DNA of 64,000 nucleotides, from NCBI RefSeq assembly GCF_014529985.1, contig NZ_JACVMU010000001.1, positions 248,001 to 312,000 on the forward strand. Reading direction: 5' to 3'. Numbering within the stretch: the first letter of the stretch is position 1; each line of letters begins with the position of its first letter. The translations under genes and the position numbers were made by a program. Of the stretch, positions 20,985 through 30,859 are shown piece by piece. Source of the stretch: Leucobacter sp. cx-42 (lineage in GTDB: Bacteria; Actinomycetota; Actinomycetes; Actinomycetales; Microbacteriaceae). The notes beneath the pieces were generated by a model. That model had not been told where the DNA came from and did no database searches. It worked only from the letters and a program-made list of their open reading frames with translations.

Positions 20985-23351
20985 ATGACTGATCGCACCG
21001 AATCCCAGCTGCACCCTGCTGACAGCCACACGCGCATCATCGTGAGTGGCGCCCGCGAGAACAACCTGAAGAACGTGAGCATTGAGCTTCCGAAGCGGCG
21101 CCTCACCGCGTTTACCGGTGTCTCAGGCTCAGGCAAGAGCTCACTCGTGTTTGCGACAATTGCGGCAGAGTCGCAGCGTCTCATGAACGAGACTTACAGC
21201 GCCTTCGTCCAGGGCTTCATGCCGAGCCAAGATCGACCTGATGTCGACGTGCTTGAAGGCCTCACCACAGCGATCATTGTTGACCAAGAACGCATGGGTG
21301 CAAACCCACGCTCGACCGTTGGCACGGCAACCGACGTGAACGCGATGCTGCGCATCGTCTTCTCGCGCCTCGGTACGCCGCACCTGGGCTCCCCCAATGC
21401 GTTCTCGTTTAACGTTGCCTCAATCTCAGGTGCCGGCGCGGTGACCTTCGAAAAGGGCGGCAAGAAGGTGAAAGAACGCCGCAGCTTCGAGGTCGTCGGC
21501 GGCATGTGCCCCCACTGCGAGGGCCGCGGCTCGGTCAGTGACTTCAACCTCACCGAGGTGTATGACGACTCGAAGTCGCTCAGCGACGGTGCACTCAAGG
21601 TGCCCGGCTTCAGCATGGACGGCTGGTACGGCCGTGTGTTTGGCGGAGTCCTCCCGATGGACATCCCCATCCGTGATTTCACGCCCGAGCAGCTCGATGA
21701 TCTGCTTTACAAAGAGCCCACCAAGATCAAGGTCGACGGTACCAACCTCACGTATGAGGGCATGATTCCCCGTATCAAGAAGTCGATGTTGTCAAAGGAC
21801 CGCGAGGCGATGCAGTCGCACGTGCGCGCGTTCGTTGATCGCGCCATCGTCTTCCGCGCGTGCCCGGAGTGCGAGGGCACCCGCCTCAATGCTGGCGCAC
21901 GCTCATCCAAGATCGACGGGAAGAGCATTGCCGACGCCTGCGCCATGCAGATCTCTGACCTTGCGGAGTGGGTGCGCACGATTGACGAGCCGGGGCTCGC
22001 TCCCCTCCTCGCGAAACTTCTCGATACGCTCGATTCCTTCGTGCAAATTGGCCTCGGCTACCTGAGCCTTGACCGCGCAGCTGGCACCCTCTCGGGTGGC
22101 GAGTCGCAGCGCACAAAAATGATTCGTCACCTTGGCTCGCCCATCACCGACGCGACCTACGTGTTCGACGAGCCCTCGATCGGCCTCCACCCGCACGACA
22201 TTCAGCGCATGAATGGCCTGCTCCTGAAGCTGCGTGACAAGGGCAACACCGTACTTGTTGTCGAGCACAAACCAGAAATGGTGGAGATTGCCGATCACGT
22301 GGTCGATCTCGGCCCCGGTGCGGGCTCACATGGCGGCGAAATCTGCTTCGAAGGCACCGTCGAAGAGCTCCGCGCTTCCCACACCCTCACCGGCCGTCAC
22401 TTCGACGACCGTGCGGCGCTCAAGCCCTCGGTGCGCTCGGCGACTGGCGCACTCGAGGTGCGTGGCGCAGACCGCCACAACCTGCAGTCGATCGACGTCA
22501 ACATTCCGCTCGGCGTGCTCTGCGTGGTGACCGGCGTTGCTGGCTCTGGCAAGAGCACACTCATCAACGGCTACGTCGCAGGCCAGGAGGGCGTCGTCGC
22601 GGTCGACCAGGGTGCCATCAAGGGCTCTAAGCGTTCAAATCCCGCGACTTACACCGGCCTGCTCGACCCCGTACGCACGGCATTTGCCAAGGCGAACGGC
22701 GTTAAACCTGCGCTCTTCAGCGCGAACTCGGAGGGCGCGTGCCCCGAGTGTAAGGGCACCGGCACTACCGTCACCGATCTCGGCATGATGGCAACCGTCG
22801 AGAACGTGTGCCAGGTGTGCGAAGGCAAGCGCTTCCAAGCAGACGTGCTCGAGTACACGCTTGGCGGGAAGAACATCGCCGAGGTCTTTGAACTCTCGAT
22901 GAGCGATGCGCGAGATTTCTTCGCCGCTGCTGAGAGCAAGGTTCCCAAGGCCGTCAAGATCCTCGACCGTCTCGTCGATGTCGGCCTCGGCTACCTCTCG
23001 CTCGGCCAGCCGCTCTCGACGCTGTCAGGCGGCGAACGTCAGCGCCTGAAACTCGCCATCCGCATGCTCGAAGACGCAGACCTCTACGTGCTCGATGAGC
23101 CGACCACCGGCCTGCACCTTGCAGACGTCGAGAATCTCCTCGCGCTGCTCGATCGACTGGTTGACGCTGGCAAGAGTGTCATCGTGATCGAGCATCACCA
23201 GGCCGTCATGGCACACGCAGACTGGATCATCGATCTCGGTCCCGGTGCTGGCACGCACGGCGGCAAGATCGTGTTCGAGGGCTCACCTGCCGACCTGATC
23301 GCCGAAGGCAAGACACTCACCGCGCAGCACCTCGCCGAGTACGTGAAGTAG
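20985..23351 (+). CDS. UvrA2-type ABC ATPase (class II UvrA paralogue)
   Basis: 788 residues, against about 950 for UvrA. Walker A GVSGSGKSS (45-53) and a second GVAGSGKST; signatures LSGGESQR and LSGGERQR; zinc-site pairs CPHC/CPEC and CPEC/CQVC. After the first Walker A, the roughly 130-residue UvrB-binding domain is missing: LGTPHLGSPNAFSFN passes almost directly into MCPHCEGRG. Class II proteins are tied to DNA-damage or intercalating-drug tolerance (DrrC, UvrA2). ATG 20985; convergent with the LOG gene by 3 bp. Confidence 0.92.
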   Translation: MTDRTESQLHPADSHTRIIVSGARENNLKNVSIELPKRRLTAFTGVSGSGKSSLVFATIAAESQRLMNETYSAFVQGFMPSQDRPDVDVLEGLTTAIIVDQERMGANPRSTVGTATDVNAMLRIVFSRLGTPHLGSPNAFSFNVASISGAGAVTFEKGGKKVKERRSFEVVGGMCPHCEGRGSVSDFNLTEVYDDSKSLSDGALKVPGFSMDGWYGRVFGGVLPMDIPIRDFTPEQLDDLLYKEPTKIKVDGTNLTYEGMIPRIKKSMLSKDREAMQSHVRAFVDRAIVFRACPECEGTRLNAGARSSKIDGKSIADACAMQISDLAEWVRTIDEPGLAPLLAKLLDTLDSFVQIGLGYLSLDRAAGTLSGGESQRTKMIRHLGSPITDATYVFDEPSIGLHPHDIQRMNGLLLKLRDKGNTVLVVEHKPEMVEIADHVVDLGPGAGSHGGEICFEGTVEELRASHTLTGRHFDDRAALKPSVRSATGALEVRGADRHNLQSIDVNIPLGVLCVVTGVAGSGKSTLINGYVAGQEGVVAVDQGAIKGSKRSNPATYTGLLDPVRTAFAKANGVKPALFSANSEGACPECKGTGTTVTDLGMMATVENVCQVCEGKRFQADVLEYTLGGKNIAEVFELSMSDARDFFAAAESKVPKAVKILDRLVDVGLGYLSLGQPLSTLSGGERQRLKLAIRMLEDADLYVLDEPTTGLHLADVENLLALLDRLVDAGKSVIVIEHHQAVMAHADWIIDLGPGAGTHGGKIVFEGSPADLIAEGKTLTAQHLAEYVK

Positions 23352-23354
23352 GGC

Positions 23355-24404
23355 CTACGCACTCATAGCCGACGGCAGGTCGTTCAGCATTCGAATGAGG
23401 CGATGCAGCTCCCCCACCTTTCGTGGTTCAAGTGTGAGCTTGATCCGCGGAAGGTGGAGCTGATCTGCATCACGTACCTCGGGCGGCAACGGCTCAGTGA
23501 TCTCGATCCCGCCAGTGGCGCACAGGCTTCCGAACCGCGCGTTGAGCGACTCCATCTCGGCATCGCTCGGCGTCGCCCGCACCCGCAACACGAGTTCATC
23601 GCCGACCCAACGAATCGAATCGTAGTTGCGCCAGAACCGCAGCACCTCAGCAACAGCCTCGTCGGCCGAGTGGGTAATGAGGACACGGTCGAGATCACCA
23701 GGCGTCGTATAACCGCCGCCTTCCAGCTCATCGATGATGAACGTTCGGAAGTGCTCCCAGTAGTTCCCGCCGAAGCTGTCAAGCAGCACGATCGGAGCGG
23801 GCTCTGCCTTGCCGGTCTGCTGCAGCGTGAGCAACTCGAACACTTCGTCCATAGTGCCGAAACCACCTGGCAGCGCCACGAACGCGCTCGACTCTTTCAC
23901 CAGCATGAGCTTGCGGGTGAAGAAATACTTCATCGTGACGCGAAGGTCTTCGCGCTCAGTCTCAGACGGCGCCTCAAACGGCAGGCTGATCGAGACACCA
24001 AGCGAGTTGTCTAGCCCGGCACCGAGGTTTGCAGCCGCCATGATTCCGGGGCCAGCACCGGTCACGAGCATCCATCCCGCGTCTGCGAGTTGGCGCGCAA
24101 CTTCCTCCGCCTGCTGCGAGAGCGGGTCGGTCGGACTCGTTCGGGCAGAGCCAAAGATCGTCGCCTTTGGCTTGTCCACGAACGGTGAGAAGAGACGAAA
24201 CGCCTTGCGCATTTCTTCAAGCGCAGCCGCCGAGATCTTGAGGTTCAAGCGGCTCGCATCGTCCTGGCCGAGTCCGAGACCGGATGCGATGATCCGCGCC
24301 ACCAAGTCTTTGTCGGATTCGATGCCAGCATCGGTCAGGATCCGATCGATCTCCTCGTTCAGAACAGCATGGAGGCCAAGATCCGCAAATGGTCGCTTAC
24401 TCAT
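23355..24404 (-). CDS. LOG-family nucleotide-binding protein
   Basis: 349 residues. The Rossmann-like central domain (80-270) has TIFGSARTSPTDP, GWMLVTGAGPGIMAAANLGA, and the LOG signature PGGFGTMDEVFELLTLQQTGK. LOG proteins hydrolyse cytokinin riboside monophosphates, but many bacterial homologues with long N-terminal extensions have no known substrate. The 75-residue N-terminal helical part and about 70 C-terminal residues are extra to the core. Confidence 0.88.
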   Translation of the reverse strand: MSKRPFADLGLHAVLNEEIDRILTDAGIESDKDLVARIIASGLGLGQDDASRLNLKISAAALEEMRKAFRLFSPFVDKPKATIFGSARTSPTDPLSQQAEEVARQLADAGWMLVTGAGPGIMAAANLGAGLDNSLGVSISLPFEAPSETEREDLRVTMKYFFTRKLMLVKESSAFVALPGGFGTMDEVFELLTLQQTGKAEPAPIVLLDSFGGNYWEHFRTFIIDELEGGGYTTPGDLDRVLITHSADEAVAEVLRFWRNYDSIRWVGDELVLRVRATPSDAEMESLNARFGSLCATGGIEITEPLPPEVRDADQLHLPRIKLTLEPRKVGELHRLIRMLNDLPSAMSA

Positions 24405-24434
24405 ATTCGCACCCTAGCAGCTGCCAGGGTACGA

Positions 24435-24473
24435 CTCAGGCCCCCTCGCAGTGTGTGCGCGAGGGGGCCTGAG
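24435..24473 (-). terminator. Hairpin downstream of ispG
   Basis: CTCAGGCCCCCTCGC (24435-24449) pairs with GCGAGGGGGCCTGAG (24459-24473): 15 bp, 9-nt loop. It lies between ispG's stop and the LOG gene start. Confidence 0.7.
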
Positions 24474-24481
24474 AAAAGCAA

Positions 24482-25633
24482 TTAGCCGAGGAAGACGTCG
24501 GGCGTACCCGACTCGGTCTTGTGACCGATCTCTTCTGCGATGCGGTTCGCTTCTTCGATGAGGGTCGCAACGATCTCCGACTCGGGAACGGTCTTGATAA
24601 CCTCACCCTTCACAAAGATCTGACCCTTGCCGTTGCCCGACGCGACACCGAGGTCTGCCTCACGCGCCTCACCGGGGCCGTTCACGACGCAGCCCATGAC
24701 GGCAACGCGCAGCGGCACGGTCATGCCTTCGAGGCCCTTGGTGACCTCTTCAGCGAGCGTGTAGACGTCGACCTGTGCACGACCACACGAGGGGCACGAG
24801 ACGATCTCGAGCTTGCGTTCACGCAGGTTCAGCGACTGCAGGATCTGCAGTCCGACCTTGATCTCCTCAACGGGAGGAGCCGAGAGCGATACGCGGATCG
24901 TGTCGCCAATACCCTCAGCGAGCAGTGCACCGAACGCGGTTGCGCTCTTGATTGTGCCCTGGAATGCGGGACCGGCCTCGGTCACGCCAAGGTGGAGGGG
25001 CCAGTCACCGCGCTCAGCGAGCATGCGGTAGGCCTTCACCATCACGATGGGGTCATTGTGCTTGACCGAAATCTTGAAGTCATGGAAGTCGTGCTCTTCG
25101 AACAGCGAAGCCTCCCAGACAGCGCTCTCAACGAGTGCTTCTGCGGTCGGCTTACCGTACTTCTCGAGGAGACGACGATCGAGCGAGCCAGCGTTGACGC
25201 CGATACGCAGCGAGGTACCCGCTGCCTTCGCGCGCCGCGCGATCTCACCCACCTGATCATCGAACTTACGAATGTTGCCGGGGTTCACGCGGACTGCTGC
25301 GCAGCCTGCGTCAATCGCCGCGTACACGTAGTTCGGCTGGAAGTGAATATCAGCGATCACCGGAATCTGGCTCTTCGCCGCGATGATCGGCAACACGTCT
25401 GCGTCATCGCGCGACGGGCACGCGACACGAACAATGTCACAACCCGCTGCGGTGAGCTCAGCGATCTGCTGAAGCGTTGCGTTGATGTTGGTCGTCGGCG
25501 TCGTAGTCATCGACTGCACCGAGATCGGTGCGTTGCCGCCGACCTTGACCGAACCGACGTTAATCTCGCGCGACTTTCGCCGGGGTGCGAGCACCTCGGG
25601 GACCTTCGGCATTCCCAAATTTACTGCTGCCAC
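24482..25633 (-). CDS. ispG: (E)-4-hydroxy-3-methylbut-2-enyl-diphosphate synthase
   Basis: 383 residues. [14 protein letters not shown] start, [22 protein letters not shown], and C-terminal Fe-S ligands SCPSCGR plus CVVNGPGEA. Uses a [4Fe-4S] cluster to convert MEcPP to HMBPP in the MEP pathway. It follows rseP in the same direction, with dxr upstream of rseP, the actinobacterial dxr-rseP-ispG order. Confidence 0.97.
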   Translation of the reverse strand: MAAVNLGMPKVPEVLAPRRKSREINVGSVKVGGNAPISVQSMTTTPTTNINATLQQIAELTAAGCDIVRVACPSRDDADVLPIIAAKSQIPVIADIHFQPNYVYAAIDAGCAAVRVNPGNIRKFDDQVGEIARRAKAAGTSLRIGVNAGSLDRRLLEKYGKPTAEALVESAVWEASLFEEHDFHDFKISVKHNDPIVMVKAYRMLAERGDWPLHLGVTEAGPAFQGTIKSATAFGALLAEGIGDTIRVSLSAPPVEEIKVGLQILQSLNLRERKLEIVSCPSCGRAQVDVYTLAEEVTKGLEGMTVPLRVAVMGCVVNGPGEAREADLGVASGNGKGQIFVKGEVIKTVPESEIVATLIEEANRIAEEIGHKTESGTPDVFLG

Positions 25634-25669
25634 ACCACTAGTCTAGCGATCTGGGCTGTGTCTGAGGTG

Positions 25670-27046
25670 TTAACCGAAGAGCGAGACCGGCTTGACGAGG
25701 TCTGCGTAGATGAGCAGCGCGGTCATTGCGCCAAGCACAACCACCACGACCATAGTGATGGGGACCATTTTGGCGGTGTCGATGGGGCCGGGATCCGGCT
25801 TGCCAAAGAGCTTTGCGAGACGGCGTTTCACGCCCTCATAGAGCGCACCAATAATGTGGCCGCCGTCGAGCGGCATGAGCGGCACGAGGTTGAAGACGAA
25901 GAGCGCAACGTTCAGCGAGCCGACCAGGCCGACCATTGTCTGCACTCGGGCAGAAATCGGTGCATCGAGTGATACGACCTCGCCCGCAAGGCGGCCAACG
26001 CCGACGACACTGATGGGGCCGTCGATCTCACGCTCGTCTGGCCCGAACGCCGCGTTCCAGACGGCGACCATGCGCTCGGGCATGCGCACAATCACGTTCG
26101 CAACCTGCACGATGTTGTTGCCGACGTACGCGGGCACCTCGGTGATGCTTTGCGGGACCATCTCGCTCGCTGGCGTTACACCGACCATGCCAACGAGCTC
26201 GGTGCGCACCTTGCCGTCAGCGTCCTTCAATACGTTGCCTTCGGCATCGGTCATGGTGCGCTCATTCGAAGCGGGGACGAGCGTGAACGTCTGCTCAGTC
26301 CCGTCGCGTTCGACGAGCACTTCGATCGCCTGGTTCGGGGACTCACCAACGGTGTCGCGGAACTGCGCCCAGTCAGTCACCTCAACACCGTCGAGCGCGA
26401 GCAGACGGTCGCCCGGTTGCAGGCCGGCTGCGGCAGCGGGGGCGGCGGGTGACTCGTCGGTGCACGCTGTCGCCGAGCTATTCGCCGGCACGAGGCACGC
26501 ACTGACACTGCCGAGCGTCGTCGTGTTTTGCGGCAGGCCGAATGCGGTGAGGAACACCGTGAAGCACAGGAATGCAATGACGAGGTTCATGAACGGACCG
26601 CCGAGCATGATGACGATTTTCTTCCAGACAGGAAGCTGGTAGAAGCTGCGGTGGTCTTCGCCCTCAACGATCGTCTCAGCACTCGCCTCGCGCGCATCGT
26701 CGACGAGCGCACCAATGCCCTTGCTGCGCACCGCAGTCGCGCCCTCTTCGGCGACTGAGTTCATGAAGCCGGTTGTTGAGTCGCGGGGCGCCTCACCAGG
26801 CTTCTTCGGCGGGTACATGCCGCTCATCGCGACGTACCCACCAAGCGGAATCATCTTGACGCCATACTCAGTCTCGCCCTTGCGCTTCGACCAGATCGTC
26901 TTGCCGAAACCCAGCATGTACTGCGAAACCCGCACACCAAACAGCTTCGCCGGAAGCAGGTGTCCGATTTCGTGCAGCCCAATAGAGAGGGCGAGGCCGA
27001 CAACCAGAATGAGGATGCCGAGCACGTACAGCAGAATGTCCATCAC
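25670..27046 (-). CDS. rseP: Site-2 zinc metalloprotease RseP/Rip1
   Basis: 458 residues. H25-E-I-G-H29 in the first membrane helix, a PDZ domain around 210-300 (AGLQPGDRLLALDGVEVTDW), a later MPLDGGHI motif supplying the third zinc ligand, and a final membrane helix. Cleaves membrane anti-sigma factors or other substrates within the bilayer. A loop after the first helix with GMYPPKKPGEAPRDSTTGF and a roughly 50-residue acidic insert before the PDZ are longer than in E. coli RseP. Second gene after dxr. Confidence 0.95.
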   Translation of the reverse strand: MMDILLYVLGILILVVGLALSIGLHEIGHLLPAKLFGVRVSQYMLGFGKTIWSKRKGETEYGVKMIPLGGYVAMSGMYPPKKPGEAPRDSTTGFMNSVAEEGATAVRSKGIGALVDDAREASAETIVEGEDHRSFYQLPVWKKIVIMLGGPFMNLVIAFLCFTVFLTAFGLPQNTTTLGSVSACLVPANSSATACTDESPAAPAAAAGLQPGDRLLALDGVEVTDWAQFRDTVGESPNQAIEVLVERDGTEQTFTLVPASNERTMTDAEGNVLKDADGKVRTELVGMVGVTPASEMVPQSITEVPAYVGNNIVQVANVIVRMPERMVAVWNAAFGPDEREIDGPISVVGVGRLAGEVVSLDAPISARVQTMVGLVGSLNVALFVFNLVPLMPLDGGHIIGALYEGVKRRLAKLFGKPDPGPIDTAKMVPITMVVVVVLGAMTALLIYADLVKPVSLFG

Positions 27047-27106
27047 TGTGTCAGGCTACCGCTCAACACTGTGGCTGCGCCGAGTGGCGCGGATCTTTCT
27101 CTGCGC

Positions 27107-28195
27107 TTACTTCCCGCGAGCGGCAATGACGCCCTGCGCACGCTCACGTGCCCAACGCTCAGCCTCAGAAAGCGTCTCAATCGTGAGGGTTGTGGGTGCT
27201 TCGTGTTGTTCGACAACTTCCCGCACGGTGTCGACGATGTCGAGGAAACCGATCCGCCCATCATGGAACGCATCGACGGCTTCCTCGTTTGCCGCGTTGA
27301 ACACCGCGGGGTAGGTCAGTCGTGCCTGGCCCACGTGCTTCGCGAGGTCAACCGCGGGGAACGCTTCTGCGTCGAGGGGCTGGAAGTCCCAAGAGGTGGC
27401 CTTGGTCCAGTCGAGGGGCGCGCCAACGCCGGGTACGCGGTTCGGCCATTCGAGGCCGAGCGCGATCGGAAGGCGCATATCGGGCGGCGACGCCTGCGCG
27501 ATGGTGGAGCCGTCGACGAACTCGACCATCGAGTGCACGATGGACTGTGGGTGCACCACGACGTCGATAGCCGAGAACGGCACGTCGAAGAGCAGGTGTG
27601 CTTCGATGACCTCGAGACCCTTGTTCACGAGGGTGGCGGAGTTTGTCGTGACGACGCGACCCATGTCCCACGTCGGGTGGTTGAGCGCCTGCGCGGGGGT
27701 CACGTCAGCGAGCTCAGCGCGGCTGCGACCGCGGAACGGGCCGCCGGAGGCCGTCAACACGAGGCGGCGCACCTCGTGCTTCTCGCCAGAGCGCAACGCC
27801 TGCGCAATCGCAGAGTGCTCTGAATCGACGGGCACAATCTGGCCAGGCTTCGCGAGCTTCGTGACGAGATCGCCACCGACGATGAGCGATTCCTTGTTTG
27901 CGAGCGCGAGCGTGCGGCCGCTTTCAAGCGCTGCGAGGGTTGGGCCGAGGCCAACCGAACCGGTGATGCCGTTGAGCACGACGTCGGCGTCAACATCGCG
28001 CACCAGCTGGGCGGCTTCGTCAGCGCCGACCGCGGTGTGACGCACGCCGAACTCTGCGGCCTGCTCGCGCATGCGCTCGACGTTGCTGCCGACCGCGAGG
28101 CCAACGACCTCGTACTTGCCAGGGTTCGCTCGAATGACATCGAGCCCCTGCACACCGATCGAACCAGTTGACCCCAAAATAACGACGCGCCTCAT
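27107..28195 (-). CDS. dxr: 1-deoxy-D-xylulose 5-phosphate reductoisomerase
   Basis: 362 residues. NADPH site [14 protein letters not shown] at residue 8, [31 protein letters not shown] and NHPTWDMG are all family signatures. Converts DXP to MEP, the committed MEP step. ATG 28195 fits the family's usual start exactly. That ATG lies inside a 15-bp perfect hairpin (28184-28218), which would hide it and could also end upstream transcripts. Confidence 0.97.
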   Translation of the reverse strand: MRRVVILGSTGSIGVQGLDVIRANPGKYEVVGLAVGSNVERMREQAAEFGVRHTAVGADEAAQLVRDVDADVVLNGITGSVGLGPTLAALESGRTLALANKESLIVGGDLVTKLAKPGQIVPVDSEHSAIAQALRSGEKHEVRRLVLTASGGPFRGRSRAELADVTPAQALNHPTWDMGRVVTTNSATLVNKGLEVIEAHLLFDVPFSAIDVVVHPQSIVHSMVEFVDGSTIAQASPPDMRLPIALGLEWPNRVPGVGAPLDWTKATSWDFQPLDAEAFPAVDLAKHVGQARLTYPAVFNAANEEAVDAFHDGRIGFLDIVDTVREVVEQHEAPTTLTIETLSEAERWARERAQGVIAARGK

Positions 28196-28218
28196 ACAGC
28201 AATTGTATGAGGCGCGTC
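28184..28218 (-). promoter_or_regulatory. Hairpin burying the dxr start codon
   Basis: GACGCGCCTCATACA (28184-28198) and TGTATGAGGCGCGTC (28204-28218), loop of 5. In the leftward RNA the dxr AUG (28195-28193) is in the 3' arm and the next bases are GUUAUUUU, so the element has terminator form. Confidence 0.7.
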
Positions 28219-28259
28219 TCTCGTCTGCGTGACGCCCGCCTGGGCGGGGTCAGACCTGA

Positions 28260-29285
28260 CTACTTCGCGGGAAGTACTCCGACGATGTCGAGGACGAAGA
28301 CCATGACCGCGTCAGGCTCGTGGCCCATCTGCTGGAGGCCGTCTGCGCCGTAGCCTTCCGAGGGCGGCACGATCGAGATGATCTGCGAGCCGACCTTCTG
28401 GCCCTCGAGTGCCTTCTGGAAGCCGGGGATGACGCCGGTCGTCGGGAACGGGGTGGGCTCGCCACGGCTCCAGCTTGAGTCGAACTCTTCGCCGGTGCTC
28501 CAGATCACGCCCTTGTAGTTGACGTACACGGTGTCGCCGGGGTTGACGACGTCGCCCTCACCCTCAATGATCGTTGCGATCTCGAGCTTGGTGGGAGCTG
28601 CTGCGCCCTCAGGCATGGTGATGGTGGGTTCGCCGTCTTCAGCGAGCTCGACCTTGGGGAAGCCTTCGGGCGCTGCCTGTGCGGTGCCTTCTGCCTTCTT
28701 GAGCAGCTGGTCGGGGCTCAGCGAGTCCGAGCTGCCACCGGTGTCAGGCTCGGCGTCTTCCGCTGCGGTGAAGTCTGCGACGACCACAATCGCGGTGTCC
28801 TTCTTCACTCCCTCGGGTGCGCCTGCTGCTGCGAGGTCGTCGCCGAAGAAGTCGGTTGCGGGCATGGTGAGTGCCGCCTGCTGGCCAGGTACGGCGCAGC
28901 GAATGAGGTCGTCTACCCATTCGGTGCCGGTGTAAAGGCCGGCGGTGTTCTGCACGAGGGTCTCGCTTGCGCCGTTGATTGCCGCACCGTCAGCACCGTT
29001 GTATACGAGGAACGAGATGTTGATCGATCCGCCGTCTGCAACGACGTCGCCCTTGCCTGCCTTGAGAACGGTGCGTTCTACCGAGGTGGCCTTGATCGGG
29101 GTCTTGGTTTCGAGCGACGGCGTATCTTCGCTCGTCTTGACCTTGATCGAGTCACTGACGGAGCCTGCCGCGATGCAGGCTTCGCCGCGTGCATCCTTGC
29201 TCGGGCCGTTCGACGACGAGCAGCCGGTCAGCAGGAGTGCCGCGGTCGCAACCACAGCGGGAACGATGACGTGTTTGCGCTTCAC
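28260..29285 (-). CDS. FKBP-type peptidyl-prolyl isomerase lipoprotein, two domains
   Basis: 341 residues. Signal peptide with lipobox LLTGC (C22), Ser/Asn linker, then a degenerate first FKBP-like domain (about 60-175) and a well-kept second one (235-341: GDTVYVNYKGVIWSTGEEFDSSW, GVIPGFQKALEGQKVGSQIISIVPPSEGYG). Works outside the membrane as a prolyl isomerase or chaperone. Upstream of dxr by 64 bp. Confidence 0.92.
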   Translation of the reverse strand: MKRKHVIVPAVVATAALLLTGCSSSNGPSKDARGEACIAAGSVSDSIKVKTSEDTPSLETKTPIKATSVERTVLKAGKGDVVADGGSINISFLVYNGADGAAINGASETLVQNTAGLYTGTEWVDDLIRCAVPGQQAALTMPATDFFGDDLAAAGAPEGVKKDTAIVVVADFTAAEDAEPDTGGSSDSLSPDQLLKKAEGTAQAAPEGFPKVELAEDGEPTITMPEGAAAPTKLEIATIIEGEGDVVNPGDTVYVNYKGVIWSTGEEFDSSWSRGEPTPFPTTGVIPGFQKALEGQKVGSQIISIVPPSEGYGADGLQQMGHEPDAVMVFVLDIVGVLPAK

Positions 29286-29376
29286 AGTATTGAGTGTCCT
29301 TACTCGTAGAGAATTGGGCGCCTTCGCTATTCTCTCGTAATTGAGTGGCGAAGTGGCTGAGAAACTTAAGAAACCT

Positions 29377-29892
29377 CTATGCGGCCCGGGTCACGCGCTG
29401 CATGAGCGCCTTTCCGGACAGGGCGGTGAGCAGCAGCAAGAGCAGCACGGTCACAATGTCAGCACCGATGTAGATGTAGTGCCACGGCGACTGGCCTGGC
29501 TCAGCGCCTGCGATGACCTGATCGGTGCGCGCGTTGAGCGGCGGGCGAACGACCGACACCTTAAACACGAATACGGCGGCGAGCGCGAGCCAGACCCAGA
29601 CACGTACGCCAACGGCGCGGTAGGCCGCTGGCCAGAATGCGAGCACGGTGTAGGCGAGCAGCAGGATGCCCTCTGCGGTATTAAGCGCGGCGAATACCAG
29701 GCGGCCAATGCCGAGACCGAGCGGAATCGTGATGCCGTCTGCCTGGAACTTCAGCGGTGCTTCGAGGAACGAGATCGCGAGCACCATGCCGAGCCAGAGG
29801 ACGGGAATGGCAAAGCGCCACAGCTCCGTGCGGATCAGCCCAACCGGAACCGCGGGTACCTTGGGTGTCTGCTGCTTTGAATTGCGTCCCAT
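29377..29892 (-). CDS. Four-helix membrane protein, unknown
   Basis: 171 residues. Four membrane helices at about 27-45, 57-82, 92-112 and 142-162. Conserved-looking SFLEAPLKFQADGITIPLGLGIGRLVFAALNTAEG between helices 1 and 2 is reminiscent of DUF4149-like small membrane proteins. No catalytic residues evident. Stands alone between the FKBP gene and rsmI. Confidence 0.75.
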   Translation of the reverse strand: MGRNSKQQTPKVPAVPVGLIRTELWRFAIPVLWLGMVLAISFLEAPLKFQADGITIPLGLGIGRLVFAALNTAEGILLLAYTVLAFWPAAYRAVGVRVWVWLALAAVFVFKVSVVRPPLNARTDQVIAGAEPGQSPWHYIYIGADIVTVLLLLLLTALSGKALMQRVTRAA

Positions 29893-29977
29893 TGTGCTTC
29901 GTGCCTCCTACGGCTGCTGGTCGTACGGATATCGTCTGGACAAGCCCGGGCTCGGTGTGAAGCCCGCGCCCCTCACA

Positions 29978-30826
29978 CTACTTACGTGCCTTGCCTGGCT
30001 TGCTGCCAGCTGGCTTCGCTGCGAGCGCTGCTTCGTACAGCTCCCTGGCGGAACGGCCGGTCTCTGCCGCCACCTCGCGGGTGGCGTCTTTCAGGCGCAT
30101 GCCGGCTTCTGCGCGTGCGAGCACGGCGTCGAGCGCGGATGCCTCATCAATGACCATCTCGGGGGCGCCACCGACAACGAGTACGATCTCGCCGCGCACG
30201 CCGTCCTCTGCCCAGGTGGCGAGCTCTGCGAGCCCACCCCGGCGGACCTCCTCGTGCATCTTCGTGAGTTCGCGGCAGACCGCTGCTGGGCGATCCGCGC
30301 CAAACCCGGTTGCAAGATCGGCAAGCGACTTGGCGATGCGGTTCGGTGATTCGAAGAAGACGAGGGTGCGACGCTCGCCAGCGAGCTCGGCGATCATGCG
30401 CTCGCGCTCGCCTGCTTTGCGAGGGAGGAAGCCCTCGAAGGCGAAGCGGTCAGTCGGCAGGCCCGCGATTGCGAGTGCCGAGACGACGGCCGAGGGGCCG
30501 GGGATCACGGTGACATCGACGCCCTGTTCGGCTGCGAGCTGCACGACACGGAACCCGGGGTCCGAGACCGTGGGCATACCTGCGTCACTCACAAGGACGA
30601 TGTCCTCGGTGCGGGCACGCTCCACGAGCGACGCAGCGCGCTCATGCTCGTTGTGGTCGTGCAGCGCGATGAGCTCTGGCCGGTTCTCGATCTCGAGCAG
30701 ACGCATGAGCTGGATGGTCTTTCGCGTATCTTCAGCAGCGATCACCCGCGCATTCGACAGGGTTTCGCGCAAACGGAGCGAGACGTCCCCGAGGTTTCCA
30801 ATAGGGGTCGCAGCAAGGACGATCAT
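29978..30826 (-). CDS. rsmI: 16S rRNA (cytidine(1402)-2'-O)-methyltransferase
   Basis: 282 residues from ATG 30826; the frame stays open far upstream but the family begins MIVLAATPIGNLGDVSLR. AEDTRKTIQLM, VSDAGMPTVSDPGFRVVQLA and VIPGPSAVVSALAIAGLPTDRFAFEGFLPRK are textbook RsmI/YraL. Tetrapyrrole-methylase fold using SAM. The Lys/Ala-rich C-terminal tail is a local extension. Divergent from the MFS gene, 33 bp apart. Confidence 0.95.
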   Translation of the reverse strand: MIVLAATPIGNLGDVSLRLRETLSNARVIAAEDTRKTIQLMRLLEIENRPELIALHDHNEHERAASLVERARTEDIVLVSDAGMPTVSDPGFRVVQLAAEQGVDVTVIPGPSAVVSALAIAGLPTDRFAFEGFLPRKAGERERMIAELAGERRTLVFFESPNRIAKSLADLATGFGADRPAAVCRELTKMHEEVRRGGLAELATWAEDGVRGEIVLVVGGAPEMVIDEASALDAVLARAEAGMRLKDATREVAAETGRSARELYEAALAAKPAGSKPGKARK

Positions 30827-30859
30827 GCTCCCATCGTACGCTGTTAGTCTGGGCAGGCT

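Noticed and set aside
19984..20988. 321-codon + strand ORF opposite the CPBP gene
   Set aside because: His/Arg/Glu-rich antisense frame; the minus strand has clear membrane helices and a family motif.
24521..25972. 483-codon + strand ORF across ispG and rseP
   Set aside because: Antisense shadow of ispG. High GC in third positions leaves long open antisense frames throughout this window.
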